A stretch of 64,000 nucleotides of DNA from Pristimantibacillus sp052113225 (GCF_052113225.1 NZ_JBFRCT010000003.1:496001-560000); one strand, 5' to 3'. Counted from the first letter of the stretch, positions 50,479-59,635 are shown. Notes: generated by a model from the sequence alone, not told the origin. Numbers and translations: made by a program.

Positions 50479-51738
50479 ATGTTTAAATTCAATGATGAAA
50501 AAGGTCAATTGAAATGCTCGTTCTGCGGTAAATCGCAAGAACAAGTACGTAAATTGGTAGCCGGTCCCGGCGTATATATATGCGATGAATGTATCGAGCT
50601 TTGCACAGAAATCGTAGAAGAGGAGCTCGGCCATGAGGAAGAGCTTGATCTGAAGGATATCCCGAAACCAAAAGATATCCGTGCGATTCTTGACTCGTAT
50701 GTCATCGGACAAGAATTTGCAAAGAAATCCCTTTCTGTTGCGGTCTATAACCACTACAAACGGATTAACTCGCAAAGTAAGATCGAAGACGTTGAGCTTC
50801 AAAAAAGTAACATCCTTCTCGTAGGCCCTACTGGCTCGGGTAAAACGCTGCTAGCTCAAACAATGGCTAAAATTTTGAACGTACCGTTTGCAATTGCGGA
50901 TGCAACATCGCTGACGGAAGCCGGTTATGTCGGTGAAGACGTTGAAAATATTTTGCTCAAGCTTATTCAAGCTGCAGACTACGATGTGGAGAAGGCCGAG
51001 CGTGGCATTATCTATATCGATGAGATTGATAAAGTAGCTCGTAAGTCTGAAAACCCGTCCATTACAAGAGATGTATCGGGCGAAGGCGTTCAGCAAGCAC
51101 TGCTCAAAATTCTCGAAGGCACGGTTGCCTCTGTTCCACCGCAAGGCGGACGTAAGCATCCGCATCAAGAGTTTATTCAAATTGATACAACTAACATTCT
51201 GTTCATCTGCGGCGGCGCATTTGATGGTCTGGAATCGCTCATTAAACGCCGGATCGGCAAAAAAGTGATCGGTTTCAGTTCGACGGGTGAACTGCAAAAA
51301 GATCTGAAACCAGGCGAGTATTTGTCGATGGTTCTGCCTGAAGACTTGCTCAAATTTGGTTTGATCCCAGAGTTCGTAGGCCGTTTGCCGGTTATTTCGA
51401 CTTTGGAGCCGCTTGATGAAGATGCTTTGATGCGTATTTTGTCTGAGCCTAAGAATGCTTTGGTGAAGCAATACCAGAAGCTGCTTGAGATGGATAACGT
51501 AAAGCTCGACTTTGAGCCTGCTGCTCTTGAAGAAATCGCGAAAGAAGCGATTAAACGGAACACGGGGGCTCGCGGCTTGCGTGCTATTATCGAAGGCATC
51601 ATGCTGGAAGTTATGTATGAAGTCCCTTCGCGTGATGATGTGAATACTTGTCTCATTACGGAGAAAACCGTAAAAGACAAAATCATGCCGGAGCTTACAG
51701 CCAAGAAGGGCAACAAGAAAAAAGAAGAGAGCGCCTAA
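50479..51738 (+). CDS. clpX: ATP-dependent Clp protease ATP-binding subunit ClpX
   Basis: 419 aa. It is an AAA+ unfoldase feeding ClpP. The N-terminal zinc-binding domain has Cys13, Cys16, Cys35 and Cys38 (CSFC...CDEC). Walker A GPTGSGKT (116-123), Walker B IIYIDEIDK, pore-loop region and sensor-2 RGLRAIIEGIM follow. The IGF-type ClpP-docking loop reads RIGKKVIGFSS. AAGGGG is upstream of ATG. It is in an operon with clpP; the C-terminal tail is Lys/Glu rich. Confidence 0.97.
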   Translation: MFKFNDEKGQLKCSFCGKSQEQVRKLVAGPGVYICDECIELCTEIVEEELGHEEELDLKDIPKPKDIRAILDSYVIGQEFAKKSLSVAVYNHYKRINSQSKIEDVELQKSNILLVGPTGSGKTLLAQTMAKILNVPFAIADATSLTEAGYVGEDVENILLKLIQAADYDVEKAERGIIYIDEIDKVARKSENPSITRDVSGEGVQQALLKILEGTVASVPPQGGRKHPHQEFIQIDTTNILFICGGAFDGLESLIKRRIGKKVIGFSSTGELQKDLKPGEYLSMVLPEDLLKFGLIPEFVGRLPVISTLEPLDEDALMRILSEPKNALVKQYQKLLEMDNVKLDFEPAALEEIAKEAIKRNTGARGLRAIIEGIMLEVMYEVPSRDDVNTCLITEKTVKDKIMPELTAKKGNKKKEESA

Positions 51739-51828
51739 GTTCATTACCGTCATCGCTTCCACCCCTAGACCGCGGATTTTTTCGCTCGTCAAAGGGTGGA
51801 CTTTGACGTTCATGGGAGAGATCATTTT

Positions 51829-52938
51829 ATGTATTTGCGCAAGGATACTGTGCCGGTCAAAGTCGGCAACTTAACAATTGGCGGCAGCAATGAAGTCATC
51901 ATTCAGAGTATGTGTACAACGAAGACGGCTGATGTAGAGGCTACAGTAGCCGAGATCTTGCGTCTGGAAGAAGCCGGCTGCCAGATTGTACGGGTAACGG
52001 TTAACAATAAAGAAGCTGCTGAAGCGATCAAGGAAATCAAGAAACGGATTCATATTCCGCTCGTTGCGGATATTCATTTCGATTATCGTCTCGCGCTGCA
52101 AGCTATTGAGAATGGCATTGATAAAGTTCGGATTAATCCAGGTAATATCGGCCGCCGCGAGAAAGTAGAGGCTGTCGTTAAAGCTTGTAAGGAACGCGGT
52201 ATTCCGATCCGGATCGGCGTTAACGCCGGCTCACTCGAGAATCATCTATTGGAAAAATACGGATATCCGACACCGGAAGCGATGGTGGAGAGCGCGCTCT
52301 TTCATATCGGGATCCTGGAAGAGCTGGATTTCCACGACATTATCGTGTCATTGAAGGCTTCCGACGTGCCGATGGCTATTGCGGCTTACAGCATGGCAGC
52401 GGAGAAAATCAAGTATCCGCTTCACCTTGGTATTACAGAGGCTGGAACGCTTCATACGGGAACGATCAAGAGTTCGGCAGGCATCGGTGCGCTGCTGGCA
52501 TTGGGCATCGGTAATACGGTGCNCATCAGCTTAAGTGCAGATCCGGTTGAAGAAGTGAAAGTAGCACGCGAGCTGCTCAAAACGTTTGGTCTTATTACGA
52601 ATGCAGCAACACTGATTTCGTGTCCGACATGTGGACGTCTTGATATTGATCTCTTCTCTATCGCTAACGAAGTGGAGGAGTATATCTCGAAGCTGAAGGT
52701 GCCGATTAAGGTGTCTGTCCTTGGCTGTGCCGTAAATGGTCCTGGTGAGGCTCGTGAAGCGGATATCGGGATTGCTGGTGCCCGCGGCGAAGGCATGTTG
52801 TTCCGCTATGGAGAGATGATTCGCAAGGTACCGGAAGCGGAGCTGCTTAACGAGCTGAAGAAAGAAATCGACGTGATTGTGCGTGCCTTTGAAGAGACAG
52901 GAGAGATTCCTGGACGCAAGAATCATGCTCATGCATAA
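51829..52938 (+). CDS. ispG: 4-hydroxy-3-methylbut-2-enyl diphosphate synthase (flavodoxin)
   Basis: 369 aa. This is the 4Fe-4S enzyme converting MEcPP to HMBPP in the MEP isoprenoid pathway. It has the TIM barrel (VIIQSMCTTKTADVEAT, LVADIHFDYRLAL, KVRINPGNIG, RIGVNAGSLE) and cluster cysteines in SCPTCGRLDID and VLGCAVNGPGEA. ATG 51829 has GGGAGAG upstream; an upstream frame to 51796 lacks support. Codon CNC at 52522-52524 contains the only ambiguous base; the family's GNTVRISLS implies CGC (Arg). It lies between clpX and lonB. Confidence 0.95.
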   Translation: MYLRKDTVPVKVGNLTIGGSNEVIIQSMCTTKTADVEATVAEILRLEEAGCQIVRVTVNNKEAAEAIKEIKKRIHIPLVADIHFDYRLALQAIENGIDKVRINPGNIGRREKVEAVVKACKERGIPIRIGVNAGSLENHLLEKYGYPTPEAMVESALFHIGILEELDFHDIIVSLKASDVPMAIAAYSMAAEKIKYPLHLGITEAGTLHTGTIKSSAGIGALLALGIGNTVXISLSADPVEEVKVARELLKTFGLITNAATLISCPTCGRLDIDLFSIANEVEEYISKLKVPIKVSVLGCAVNGPGEAREADIGIAGARGEGMLFRYGEMIRKVPEAELLNELKKEIDVIVRAFEETGEIPGRKNHAHA

Positions 52939-52958
52939 TGACTCTCAATAACTTAACG

Positions 52959-53012
52959 AAGAGGTATTCCTTAGCTGCCTTTAGAGGCAGGATATAGGAA
53001 TACCTCTTTTTT
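52959..53012 (+). terminator. Rho-independent terminator of ispG
   Basis: AAGAGGTATTCCT / AGGAATACCTCTT outer stem with a second hairpin CTGCCT / AGGCAG inside, then TTTTTT. Confidence 0.85.
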
Positions 53013-53105
53013 CTTCTTTAAGCGATTATTCCCTGCGGCAAGGGGCAATACTACCAATTACGTACTCTTTTGCCGGATGATTTGCTTTGAGAGGAGAAGA
53101 TATTG

Positions 53106-54809
53106 ATGAGTTTAAGTATGGTATTAATGCTGATTCAAGTCTTTTTTGCTGTGGTTATTGGTTTATATTTCTGGAATTTACTGCGTAATCAGAAGACGAA
53201 CCGCTCGGCGGTCGATCGGGAATCACGCAAGGAGATGGATAAGCTTCGTAAGCTGCGCTCCATTTCGCTTACGAAGCCACTTGCGGAGAAAACACGTCCG
53301 CAGGCGATGCAGGACATCGTGGGTCAAATAGACGGCCTTCGTGCGCTCAAGGCAGCGCTCTGCAGTGCTAATCCGCAGCATGTTATTATTTATGGACCAC
53401 CAGGTGTTGGGAAGACGGCAGCTGCACGTGTTGTTTTGGAAGAGGCGAAGAAGAACCCATCCTCACCTTTCCTGACGGAAGCGAAATTTACCGAGATTGA
53501 TGCAACAACGGCGCGGTTTGATGAGCGCGGGATCGCCGACCCTCTGATTGGTTCCGTTCATGATCCTATTTATCAAGGCGCCGGCGCCATGGGGGTAGCA
53601 GGAATTCCTCAGCCGAAGCCAGGTGCAGTAACGAAGGCGCATGGCGGGATTCTGTTTATCGATGAAATCGGTGAATTGCATCCAATTCAAATGAATAAGC
53701 TGTTAAAAGTACTGGAAGATCGCAAAGTGTTTCTGGAGAGCGCTTATTACAATTCGGAGGATGCGAATATTCCGGTCTATATCCATGATATATTCCAGAA
53801 CGGCCTGCCTGCTGACTTTAGGCTTGTTGGTGCGACAACACGTTCACCTCAGGATCTGCCACCGGCAATTCGTTCCCGCTGTATGGAGATTTATTTCCGG
53901 CCCCTCCTGGCAAGTGAAATTGCTTCAATTGCAGAAAATGCAATTAAAAAGATTGGTTTTGGCCCTTGCCCGGACGCAGTTGATGTGGTGAAAAAGTATG
54001 CGACCAACGGACGGGAAGCGGTTAATGTTATTCAATTGGCAGCAGGTATTGCTTTATCGGAGAAACGTGACACAATTACTGGTGCAGATGTGGAATGGGT
54101 GGTTAACAGCAGTCAAATTCCACCGCGTCCTGACCGTAAAATACCAGATGCCCCTCAGGTCGGCTTCGTGAATGGACTCGCGGTATACGGTCCTAACATG
54201 GGCACCTTGCTTGAAATCGAAGTCAGTGCTATTCCGGTCGCTACAGGCAAAGGACAATATACCATTACAGGTGTAGTGGAAGAGGAAGAGCTGGGAGGCG
54301 GCTCCCGTACCCTCAGAAGAAAAAGTATGGCTAAGGGCTCGGTTGAAAATGTATTGACCATGCTCCGCCGTTACGGTCTCAACCCGCAAGACTATGATCT
54401 GCATATTAACTTCCCAGGCGGTACGCCAATTGATGGTCCATCTGCTGGTGTGGCTATGGCGACGGCCATTGCGTCTGCTATTAAAGAGATACCGATTGAC
54501 AACAAGCTGGCGATGACGGGCGAGGTTGGTATTCATGGCAATGTGAAGCCGGTTGGCGGCGTTCTTGCCAAGGTTGAAGCAGCTTTCCAAGCTGGTGCAG
54601 ATACGGTTATCATTCCGCGTGAGAACTGGCAGGCGATTTTTGCAGGATTGGAAGGGCTTAAGGTTATACCGGTAGATCGGGTAGATGAAGTGTTTAGATA
54701 CGTATTTCCAATCGGCGACACGGTTGTCGCAGAGGTGGAAAACCATGTAAGTTCCGATCTTTTTATCGCTTCAGGCGTTCCCTATTTGCAGGCGGATTCC
54801 GTGGAATGA
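53106..54809 (+). CDS. lonB: ATP-dependent protease LonB
   Basis: 567 aa. It is the membrane-anchored, sporulation-linked Lon-type protease. An N-terminal transmembrane helix (~5-25, MVLMLIQVFFAVVIGLYFW) is followed by AAA+ Walker A GPPGVGKT (~96-103) and Walker B GGILFIDEIGEL, then the S16 protease domain with catalytic Ser446 in DGPSAG and Lys489 in VLAKVEA. It lacks the long N-terminal substrate domain of LonA. GAGGAG precedes ATG 53106. It stands before lon, as in Bacillus, where lonB is forespore-linked. Confidence 0.94.
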   Translation: MSLSMVLMLIQVFFAVVIGLYFWNLLRNQKTNRSAVDRESRKEMDKLRKLRSISLTKPLAEKTRPQAMQDIVGQIDGLRALKAALCSANPQHVIIYGPPGVGKTAAARVVLEEAKKNPSSPFLTEAKFTEIDATTARFDERGIADPLIGSVHDPIYQGAGAMGVAGIPQPKPGAVTKAHGGILFIDEIGELHPIQMNKLLKVLEDRKVFLESAYYNSEDANIPVYIHDIFQNGLPADFRLVGATTRSPQDLPPAIRSRCMEIYFRPLLASEIASIAENAIKKIGFGPCPDAVDVVKKYATNGREAVNVIQLAAGIALSEKRDTITGADVEWVVNSSQIPPRPDRKIPDAPQVGFVNGLAVYGPNMGTLLEIEVSAIPVATGKGQYTITGVVEEEELGGGSRTLRRKSMAKGSVENVLTMLRRYGLNPQDYDLHINFPGGTPIDGPSAGVAMATAIASAIKEIPIDNKLAMTGEVGIHGNVKPVGGVLAKVEAAFQAGADTVIIPRENWQAIFAGLEGLKVIPVDRVDEVFRYVFPIGDTVVAEVENHVSSDLFIASGVPYLQADSVE

Positions 54810-54845
54810 TAAAATAAGGTATTCGAAACAATTGGAGGTGCTGGT

Positions 54846-57338
54846 GTGGGATCCGGAAAAACGAAAGGCCGGCGGCTTCCCCTGCTTCCGTTAAGGGGGC
54901 TGCTTGTATATCCCAGCATGGTGCTCCACCTTGATGTGGGAAGGGACAAATCGGTAAGAGCACTTGAGAAAGCAATGATCGATGATCATATGATTCTCTT
55001 GTGCTCCCAATCCGAAGTCAATATTGAAGAGCCTACTGAGGACGATATTTACCGCGTCGGCACCATTGCGAAAGTCAGACAAATGCTCAAGCTGCCAAAT
55101 GGTACAATCCGGGTTCTTGTTGAAGGTGTTGTAAGAGCCGAGATTGTGGATTACGTACCTAACGAACAGTTTTATGAGGTTTCAGTAATTGAGCTTCCTG
55201 AACCTGAGACAGATGATCCAGAAGTGGATGCGCTCATGCGGTCGGTGCTCAGTCAGTTTGAGCATTACATTACACTGTCGAAGAAGGTTACGCCAGAGAC
55301 GCTGGCAGCTGTATCTGACATTGATGAACCTGGCCGGCTTGCCGATGTCATTACGAGCCATCTGTCGCTGAAGATCAAAGATAAGCAGGATATCCTTGAG
55401 ACCATTGATGTACGTGAACGGTTGGAGCGGCTGCTTGATATTCTGAATAACGAACGTGAAGTGCTGGAGCTCGAGCGCAAGATTAACCAACGCGTCAAGA
55501 AGCAAATGGAGAAGACGCAGAAGGAATATTATTTGCGTGAGCAGATGAAGGCGATTCAGAAGGAGCTTGGCGAGAAAGAAGGCCGTGCGGGTGAAGTTGA
55601 AGAACTTCGTAACCAATTGGCTGAAGCAGGAGTGCCGGATCTCGTAAGAGAAAAGGTTGAGAAGGAAATCGACCGTCTGGAGAAAATGCCTGCAACCTCC
55701 GCCGAGGGCGGCGTTATTCGCAATTATATCGATTGGTTATTAGCTCTTCCATGGAGCAAGCATACGGAAGATGATCTTTCCTTAAGCAAAGCGGAAGACA
55801 TCTTGAATAATGACCATTACGGTCTTGAGAAGCCGAAGGAACGTGTGCTTGAATATTTGGCGGTACAGCAGCTTGTGAAGAAGATGAAAGGGCCGATCCT
55901 CTGCCTTGTAGGGCCTCCAGGTGTCGGGAAAACCTCTCTCGCTCGCTCCATCGCCAAATCTCTTGACCGCAAATTTGTGCGGATTTCGCTTGGCGGTGTT
56001 CGTGATGAAGCGGAAATCCGCGGTCATCGCCGAACTTATGTCGGTGCAATGCCTGGCCGGATCATTCAGGGGATGAAGACGGCAGGTTCGTATAATCCAG
56101 TCTTCCTGCTTGACGAGATTGATAAGATGGCAAGTGATTTCCGTGGAGATCCTTCATCTGCCTTACTTGAGGTGCTTGATCCCGAGCAGAACAATACGTT
56201 TAGCGATCATTTCATCGAAGTACCGTTTGATTTATCGAATGTGATGTTCGTTACAACGGCTAACTCGATGCATAACATCCCTCGTCCGCTGCTGGATCGG
56301 ATGGAAGTGCTGTATATCCCGGGATATACGGAACTGGAGAAGCAGCAGATTGCCGAGCGTTATTTGCTGCCGAAGCAGCGTAAGGAGCATGGGCTAACAG
56401 AAGACCAGCTTATCCTAGAGGATGAGGTAGTCCTTCAGCTTATCCGGGAGTATACGCGTGAGTCAGGTGTACGTAATCTGGAGCAGCAAGTGGCTGCTCT
56501 ATGCCGTAAGGCTGCGAAGCATATCGTAGCTTCAGGCTTTGTACCGCGAACCACCAGTGAAGCGGAGGGCAGCTCCTATGAAGCGCCAGAGCTTAATACC
56601 CTTGAAGCGGCCTTTGGCTCAGATGCAGATGCAGATTCTGATGCCGTTAAGCAGCCTGTGGAAGCAGCGACTCCAACTCCATTAACGGTTACGCCGGAGC
56701 TTCTGAAAGAGTGGCTTGGCCCTGCGAAGTTCCGTCATGGCACTGCTGAGGCTGAGAATCAGATTGGCGCTGTAACGGGCCTTGCCTGGACCGAGGTAGG
56801 CGGCGATACACTTGTCATTGAAGTGACAGTTATGCCGGGAAGCGGTAAACTAACACTAACCGGCAAGCTCGGAGACGTTATGAAGGAGTCGGCTCAGGCA
56901 GCATTCAGCTACACTCGTTCCAAAGCGATTGAGCTGAATATCGATCCTAACTTCCACGAGAACAGGGATATCCATATTCATATCCCCGAAGGGGCGATAC
57001 CGAAGGATGGCCCGTCGGCAGGTATTACGATGGCAACGGCACTTATCTCCGCTCTGACCAATAGGTACGTATCGAAGGAAGTGGCAATGACCGGTGAGAT
57101 CACGCTCCGCGGAAGAGTGCTTCCAATTGGCGGATTGAAGGAGAAGTCGCTTGCCGCCCATCGTGCAGGCATCAAGAAGGTGCTTCTGCCAAAAGATAAT
57201 GAACGCGACTTAAGTGATATCCCAGACAGTATTCGCAGTGAAATGACCTTTGTACCTGTCAGCCATATGGATGAAGTACTGCAGCACGCGCTGCTGCCGG
57301 TCAACACCGAAGAGAAAGCAGGAACAGTAATCGGATGA
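54846..57338 (+). CDS. lon: ATP-dependent protease La (LonA)
   Basis: 830 aa. It is a cytosolic AAA+ serine protease degrading damaged and regulatory proteins. The Lon N-terminal domain (LPLLPLRGLLVYPSMVLHLD) is followed by a coiled coil (~190-260) and Walker A GPPGVGKT (356-363); the protease dyad is Ser724 (PKDGPSAG) and Lys767 (GGLKEKS). The dyad is ~45 residues later than in E. coli (679/722). A low-complexity Ala/Asp/Glu/Ser insert of ~50 aa (~563-612, FGSDADADSDAV) between the AAA and protease domains accounts for this. The start is GTG 54846 after GGAGG. Its stop overlaps engB as ATGA. Confidence 0.96.
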   Translation: MGSGKTKGRRLPLLPLRGLLVYPSMVLHLDVGRDKSVRALEKAMIDDHMILLCSQSEVNIEEPTEDDIYRVGTIAKVRQMLKLPNGTIRVLVEGVVRAEIVDYVPNEQFYEVSVIELPEPETDDPEVDALMRSVLSQFEHYITLSKKVTPETLAAVSDIDEPGRLADVITSHLSLKIKDKQDILETIDVRERLERLLDILNNEREVLELERKINQRVKKQMEKTQKEYYLREQMKAIQKELGEKEGRAGEVEELRNQLAEAGVPDLVREKVEKEIDRLEKMPATSAEGGVIRNYIDWLLALPWSKHTEDDLSLSKAEDILNNDHYGLEKPKERVLEYLAVQQLVKKMKGPILCLVGPPGVGKTSLARSIAKSLDRKFVRISLGGVRDEAEIRGHRRTYVGAMPGRIIQGMKTAGSYNPVFLLDEIDKMASDFRGDPSSALLEVLDPEQNNTFSDHFIEVPFDLSNVMFVTTANSMHNIPRPLLDRMEVLYIPGYTELEKQQIAERYLLPKQRKEHGLTEDQLILEDEVVLQLIREYTRESGVRNLEQQVAALCRKAAKHIVASGFVPRTTSEAEGSSYEAPELNTLEAAFGSDADADSDAVKQPVEAATPTPLTVTPELLKEWLGPAKFRHGTAEAENQIGAVTGLAWTEVGGDTLVIEVTVMPGSGKLTLTGKLGDVMKESAQAAFSYTRSKAIELNIDPNFHENRDIHIHIPEGAIPKDGPSAGITMATALISALTNRYVSKEVAMTGEITLRGRVLPIGGLKEKSLAAHRAGIKKVLLPKDNERDLSDIPDSIRSEMTFVPVSHMDEVLQHALLPVNTEEKAGTVIG

Positions 57339-57922
57339 AAATTACACAGTCAGATTTTATAATAAGTGCAGTAAGACCAGAGCAATATCCAATTGACGCC
57401 TTGCCAGAGATCGCTCTGGCAGGGCGTTCCAATGTCGGTAAATCGTCTCTGATTAACAAATTGATTATGCGTAAAAACTTAGCAAGAACTAGCTCGCAGC
57501 CTGGCAAGACGCAGCAGCTTAACTATTATCGTGTGAATGAGATGGTTTATTTTGTCGATTTTCCAGGCTATGGTTATGCAAAAGTATCGAAGACGCAGCG
57601 TGAGTTGTTCGGTCAAATGATCGAGACTTATATTCGTGACCGTGAGGAATTGAAGCTGCAGCTTCTTGTTATCGATATGCGGCATGCGCCATCGAAGGAT
57701 GACGTGCTCATGTATCACTGGCTGAAGCATTACAACGTGCCAACATGCATTGTTTGCACCAAGGCAGACAAAATTCCAAAAGGCAAATGGGACAAGCATG
57801 TTAAGGTTATTAAAGAGACTTTGGAAGCGGACCCCCGTGATCATGTCGTCATGTTTTCTTCGGAGACAGGGCTTGGACGCGACAGGTTGTGGGAAGTCAT
57901 TACCGAGGCAATTGGCACATAA
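57335..57922 (+). CDS. engB: Ribosome biogenesis GTP-binding protein YsxC/EngB
   Basis: 195 aa. This essential GTPase assembles the 50S subunit. It has G1 GRSNVGKSSL (~29-38), switch region SSQPGKTQQLNYY, G3 FVDFPGYGYAK, G4 CTKADKIPKG and G5 SSETGLGRD. Its ATG overlaps the lon stop (ATGA), and the ribosome binding site lies within lon, so translation is coupled. The same lon-engB coupling is seen in Bacillus (ysxC). No terminator is obvious in the following 200 bp. Confidence 0.95.
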   Translation: MKITQSDFIISAVRPEQYPIDALPEIALAGRSNVGKSSLINKLIMRKNLARTSSQPGKTQQLNYYRVNEMVYFVDFPGYGYAKVSKTQRELFGQMIETYIRDREELKLQLLVIDMRHAPSKDDVLMYHWLKHYNVPTCIVCTKADKIPKGKWDKHVKVIKETLEADPRDHVVMFSSETGLGRDRLWEVITEAIGT

Positions 57923-58120
57923 CGGAGATAGATCAATAACTTCCTATATAATGGCGAGGATTCTGTAAGAAATGTTGTGTTCGTCGTGAAATCCACGGGA
58001 TTTTTCAGAAATATGCGAGAATATCGAAGCTGGACGGCAGGAATAAAAAGCTCTGATCACGTATAATATACTTAGGAATTAAGAACACAAGCGTAAGTTT
58101 ATAGAATTGAGGAGATTTTT

Positions 58121-58711
58121 ATGGCTCAGCGGCTAGCCACAGAGTATGTAAGTGCCAAACTGCAATTGACGAGCGAAGAGATGAAGCAATTTATCCGTTT
58201 TTTCGATGACCAACAAGTATGTATGAATGTGAAGGTACTCGATAACGGAAACCAGGAGCTGGTTCTCGAAGACGTAGCAGGGAAGGAAGAGGTTACACTG
58301 ACGTTTGAACGTCAGCAGAACCACTATGTATGTGAACTCTCTTGCCGCCTGATTCACCCCAAACTGACCAACGCTATGCGTAAAGCGGTAACTGCTTTCC
58401 ATGGAGACGCAGTTGTCAATCGGATCTACAGCCATTATACGATGATCTATCATTATACAAACGGCAGCGTCCGCAAAATCGTTGAAAGCACATCGACTGG
58501 CACTCGGGTTGTATTCGAATATAAGGATACACTTGGCCAATTAGAGCGTGTGTTCCGCAGCCGCTTGATCGAACGTGAGATTGAACTGGTAAACAACGCG
58601 ATTAACGAACTGCTTGATCTTCGCAATCAAACCAAGGATCGGTTGCAAATTACCGGTATCGATGAAAGGCTTTCGGTGCTGACTCGTAAGCTGTTTGTTC
58701 TAGAAGCCTGA
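58121..58711 (+). CDS. Conserved-looking hypothetical protein
   Basis: 196 aa, soluble. It has a helix-rich, mixed alpha/beta composition: KLQLTSEEMKQFIRFFDDQQV at the start, then ELVLEDVAGKEEVTLTFER, a basic segment RKAVTAFHGDAVVNRIYSHY, and a C-terminal helical part (LIEREIELVNNAINELLDLR). I do not recognise a family or an active site. GGAGA precedes ATG at 58121. It is closed by a terminator. It stands between engB and speD without an obvious functional link. Confidence 0.75.
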   Translation: MAQRLATEYVSAKLQLTSEEMKQFIRFFDDQQVCMNVKVLDNGNQELVLEDVAGKEEVTLTFERQQNHYVCELSCRLIHPKLTNAMRKAVTAFHGDAVVNRIYSHYTMIYHYTNGSVRKIVESTSTGTRVVFEYKDTLGQLERVFRSRLIEREIELVNNAINELLDLRNQTKDRLQITGIDERLSVLTRKLFVLEA

Positions 58712-58731
58712 CCGTCCTATTAACAAGTGAT

Positions 58732-58758
58732 GAGCCGCCTAGTGCGGCTCCTTTTTTT
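58732..58758 (+). terminator. Rho-independent terminator of the 58121 gene
   Basis: GAGCCGC-ctagt-GCGGCTC followed by seven T residues. Confidence 0.88.
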
Positions 58759-58955
58759 ACATTTGTTCACGAAAAAAATAACAACAGGATGAACTCTGTG
58801 CATGGTACCTATTTCACTTCCGATACATACCTTGAATACGGGATTGGCGCACAAAAAGTTTTCGTATGTCCCGAAAAAAACAGTTGCAATTCTCCCCAAT
58901 AGATGTTATTTTTAATCTCGTTGAAAACATTGGTCTAAACAAAATAGGAACCAGG

Positions 58956-59056
58956 ATTCACTCAGGACATGGTTATGTTGCGAGAGATTATTCCCTCGGG
59001 AAGTGAATGACGTAGGTCCTAGCGGATGAAATTTTTTTAAACATTTTATTCCTAGG
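58956..59056 (+). promoter_or_regulatory. Potentially structured 5' leader of speD
   Basis: ATTCACT (58956-58962) pairs with AGTGAAT (59002-59008), enclosing a CGAG/CTCG hairpin (58981-58984, 58995-58998). AGGAC (58964-58968) can pair with GTCCT (59016-59020), and CCTAG (59018-59022) can pair with CTAGG (59052-59056) just before the AAGGGGG ribosome binding site (59057-59063). The mutually exclusive use of 59018-59020 looks switch-like. No known riboswitch is identified. The rest of 58759-59072 shows no gene. Confidence 0.4.
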
Positions 59057-59072
59057 AAGGGGGAACCGGAAG

Positions 59073-59471
59073 ATGGAATATTCAACTTTCGGAAGACACG
59101 TTGCTGTTGATACTTGGGGGGTAGACTTTGATCTACTGAACAATGCAGAATTTTTGCAAGCCCAAATGGTGGAGGCTGCTGAAGCATGCGGCGCGTCTGT
59201 ACTATCGGTACAATCGAAACAATTTGAGCCTCAAGGAGCAACAGTGCTTGTACTGCTGTCTGAGAGTCACCTCTCGATTCACACTTATCCTGAGAAGGGA
59301 TTTGCCGCTCTCGATTGCTACACATGCGGTGAAACCGTGGATCCACAGCTTGCAATTGACTACATGATCTCTGTATTGAAGCCAACAACGACTCATGCGA
59401 AGAAACTTGTTCGCGGTATGGGCGAGTTGAAGGTCGAAGAACCAAATATGAAACAAATTGAGCTTGTCTAA
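59073..59471 (+). CDS. speD: S-adenosylmethionine decarboxylase proenzyme (class 1B type)
   Basis: 132 aa. It makes decarboxylated SAM for spermidine synthesis. The short prokaryotic type self-cleaves at Glu64-Ser65 in LSESHLSIHTYPE, producing the pyruvoyl cofactor from Ser65. His residues of the same motif and the Cys of LDCYTCGE are the usual processing/catalytic residues. GAAGGGGG lies 9 nt before ATG. It is monocistronic: a leader of ~300 bp upstream with inverted repeats, and a terminator at 59497. speE is not in the window. Confidence 0.94.
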   Translation: MEYSTFGRHVAVDTWGVDFDLLNNAEFLQAQMVEAAEACGASVLSVQSKQFEPQGATVLVLLSESHLSIHTYPEKGFAALDCYTCGETVDPQLAIDYMISVLKPTTTHAKKLVRGMGELKVEEPNMKQIELV

Positions 59472-59496
59472 GCTATTAAATTGAAAAGATATAGAG

Positions 59497-59531
59497 ATAA
59501 CCATAGACTCCGGTCCATGGTTATTTTCTTT
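59497..59531 (+). terminator. Rho-independent terminator of speD
   Basis: ATAACCAT-a-GAC-tccg-GTC-c-ATGGTTAT followed by TTTCTTT. Confidence 0.75.
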
Positions 59532-59620
59532 GTATAAACAGGGAATAATGGCAAAGAGGGTTTTCAAACATTATTCATAAATGAAGACATTATGAAGGCA
59601 TTTTCGTATGTCGAACTATG

Positions 59621-59635
59621 TTATAATCATTCTAA
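59621..59635 (+). promoter_or_regulatory. PerR-like box overlapping the hemA -10
   Basis: TTATAATCATTCTAA differs at one non-degenerate position from the Bacillus PerR box TTATAATnATTATAA, and contains the -10 TATAAT (59622-59627). B. subtilis hemA is PerR-repressed, which fits. Confidence 0.55.

Noticed and set aside
51739..51828. CCACCC/GGGTGG inverted pair between clpX and ispG
   Set aside because: The arms are short, far apart and not followed by a T run; not convincing as a terminator or riboswitch.
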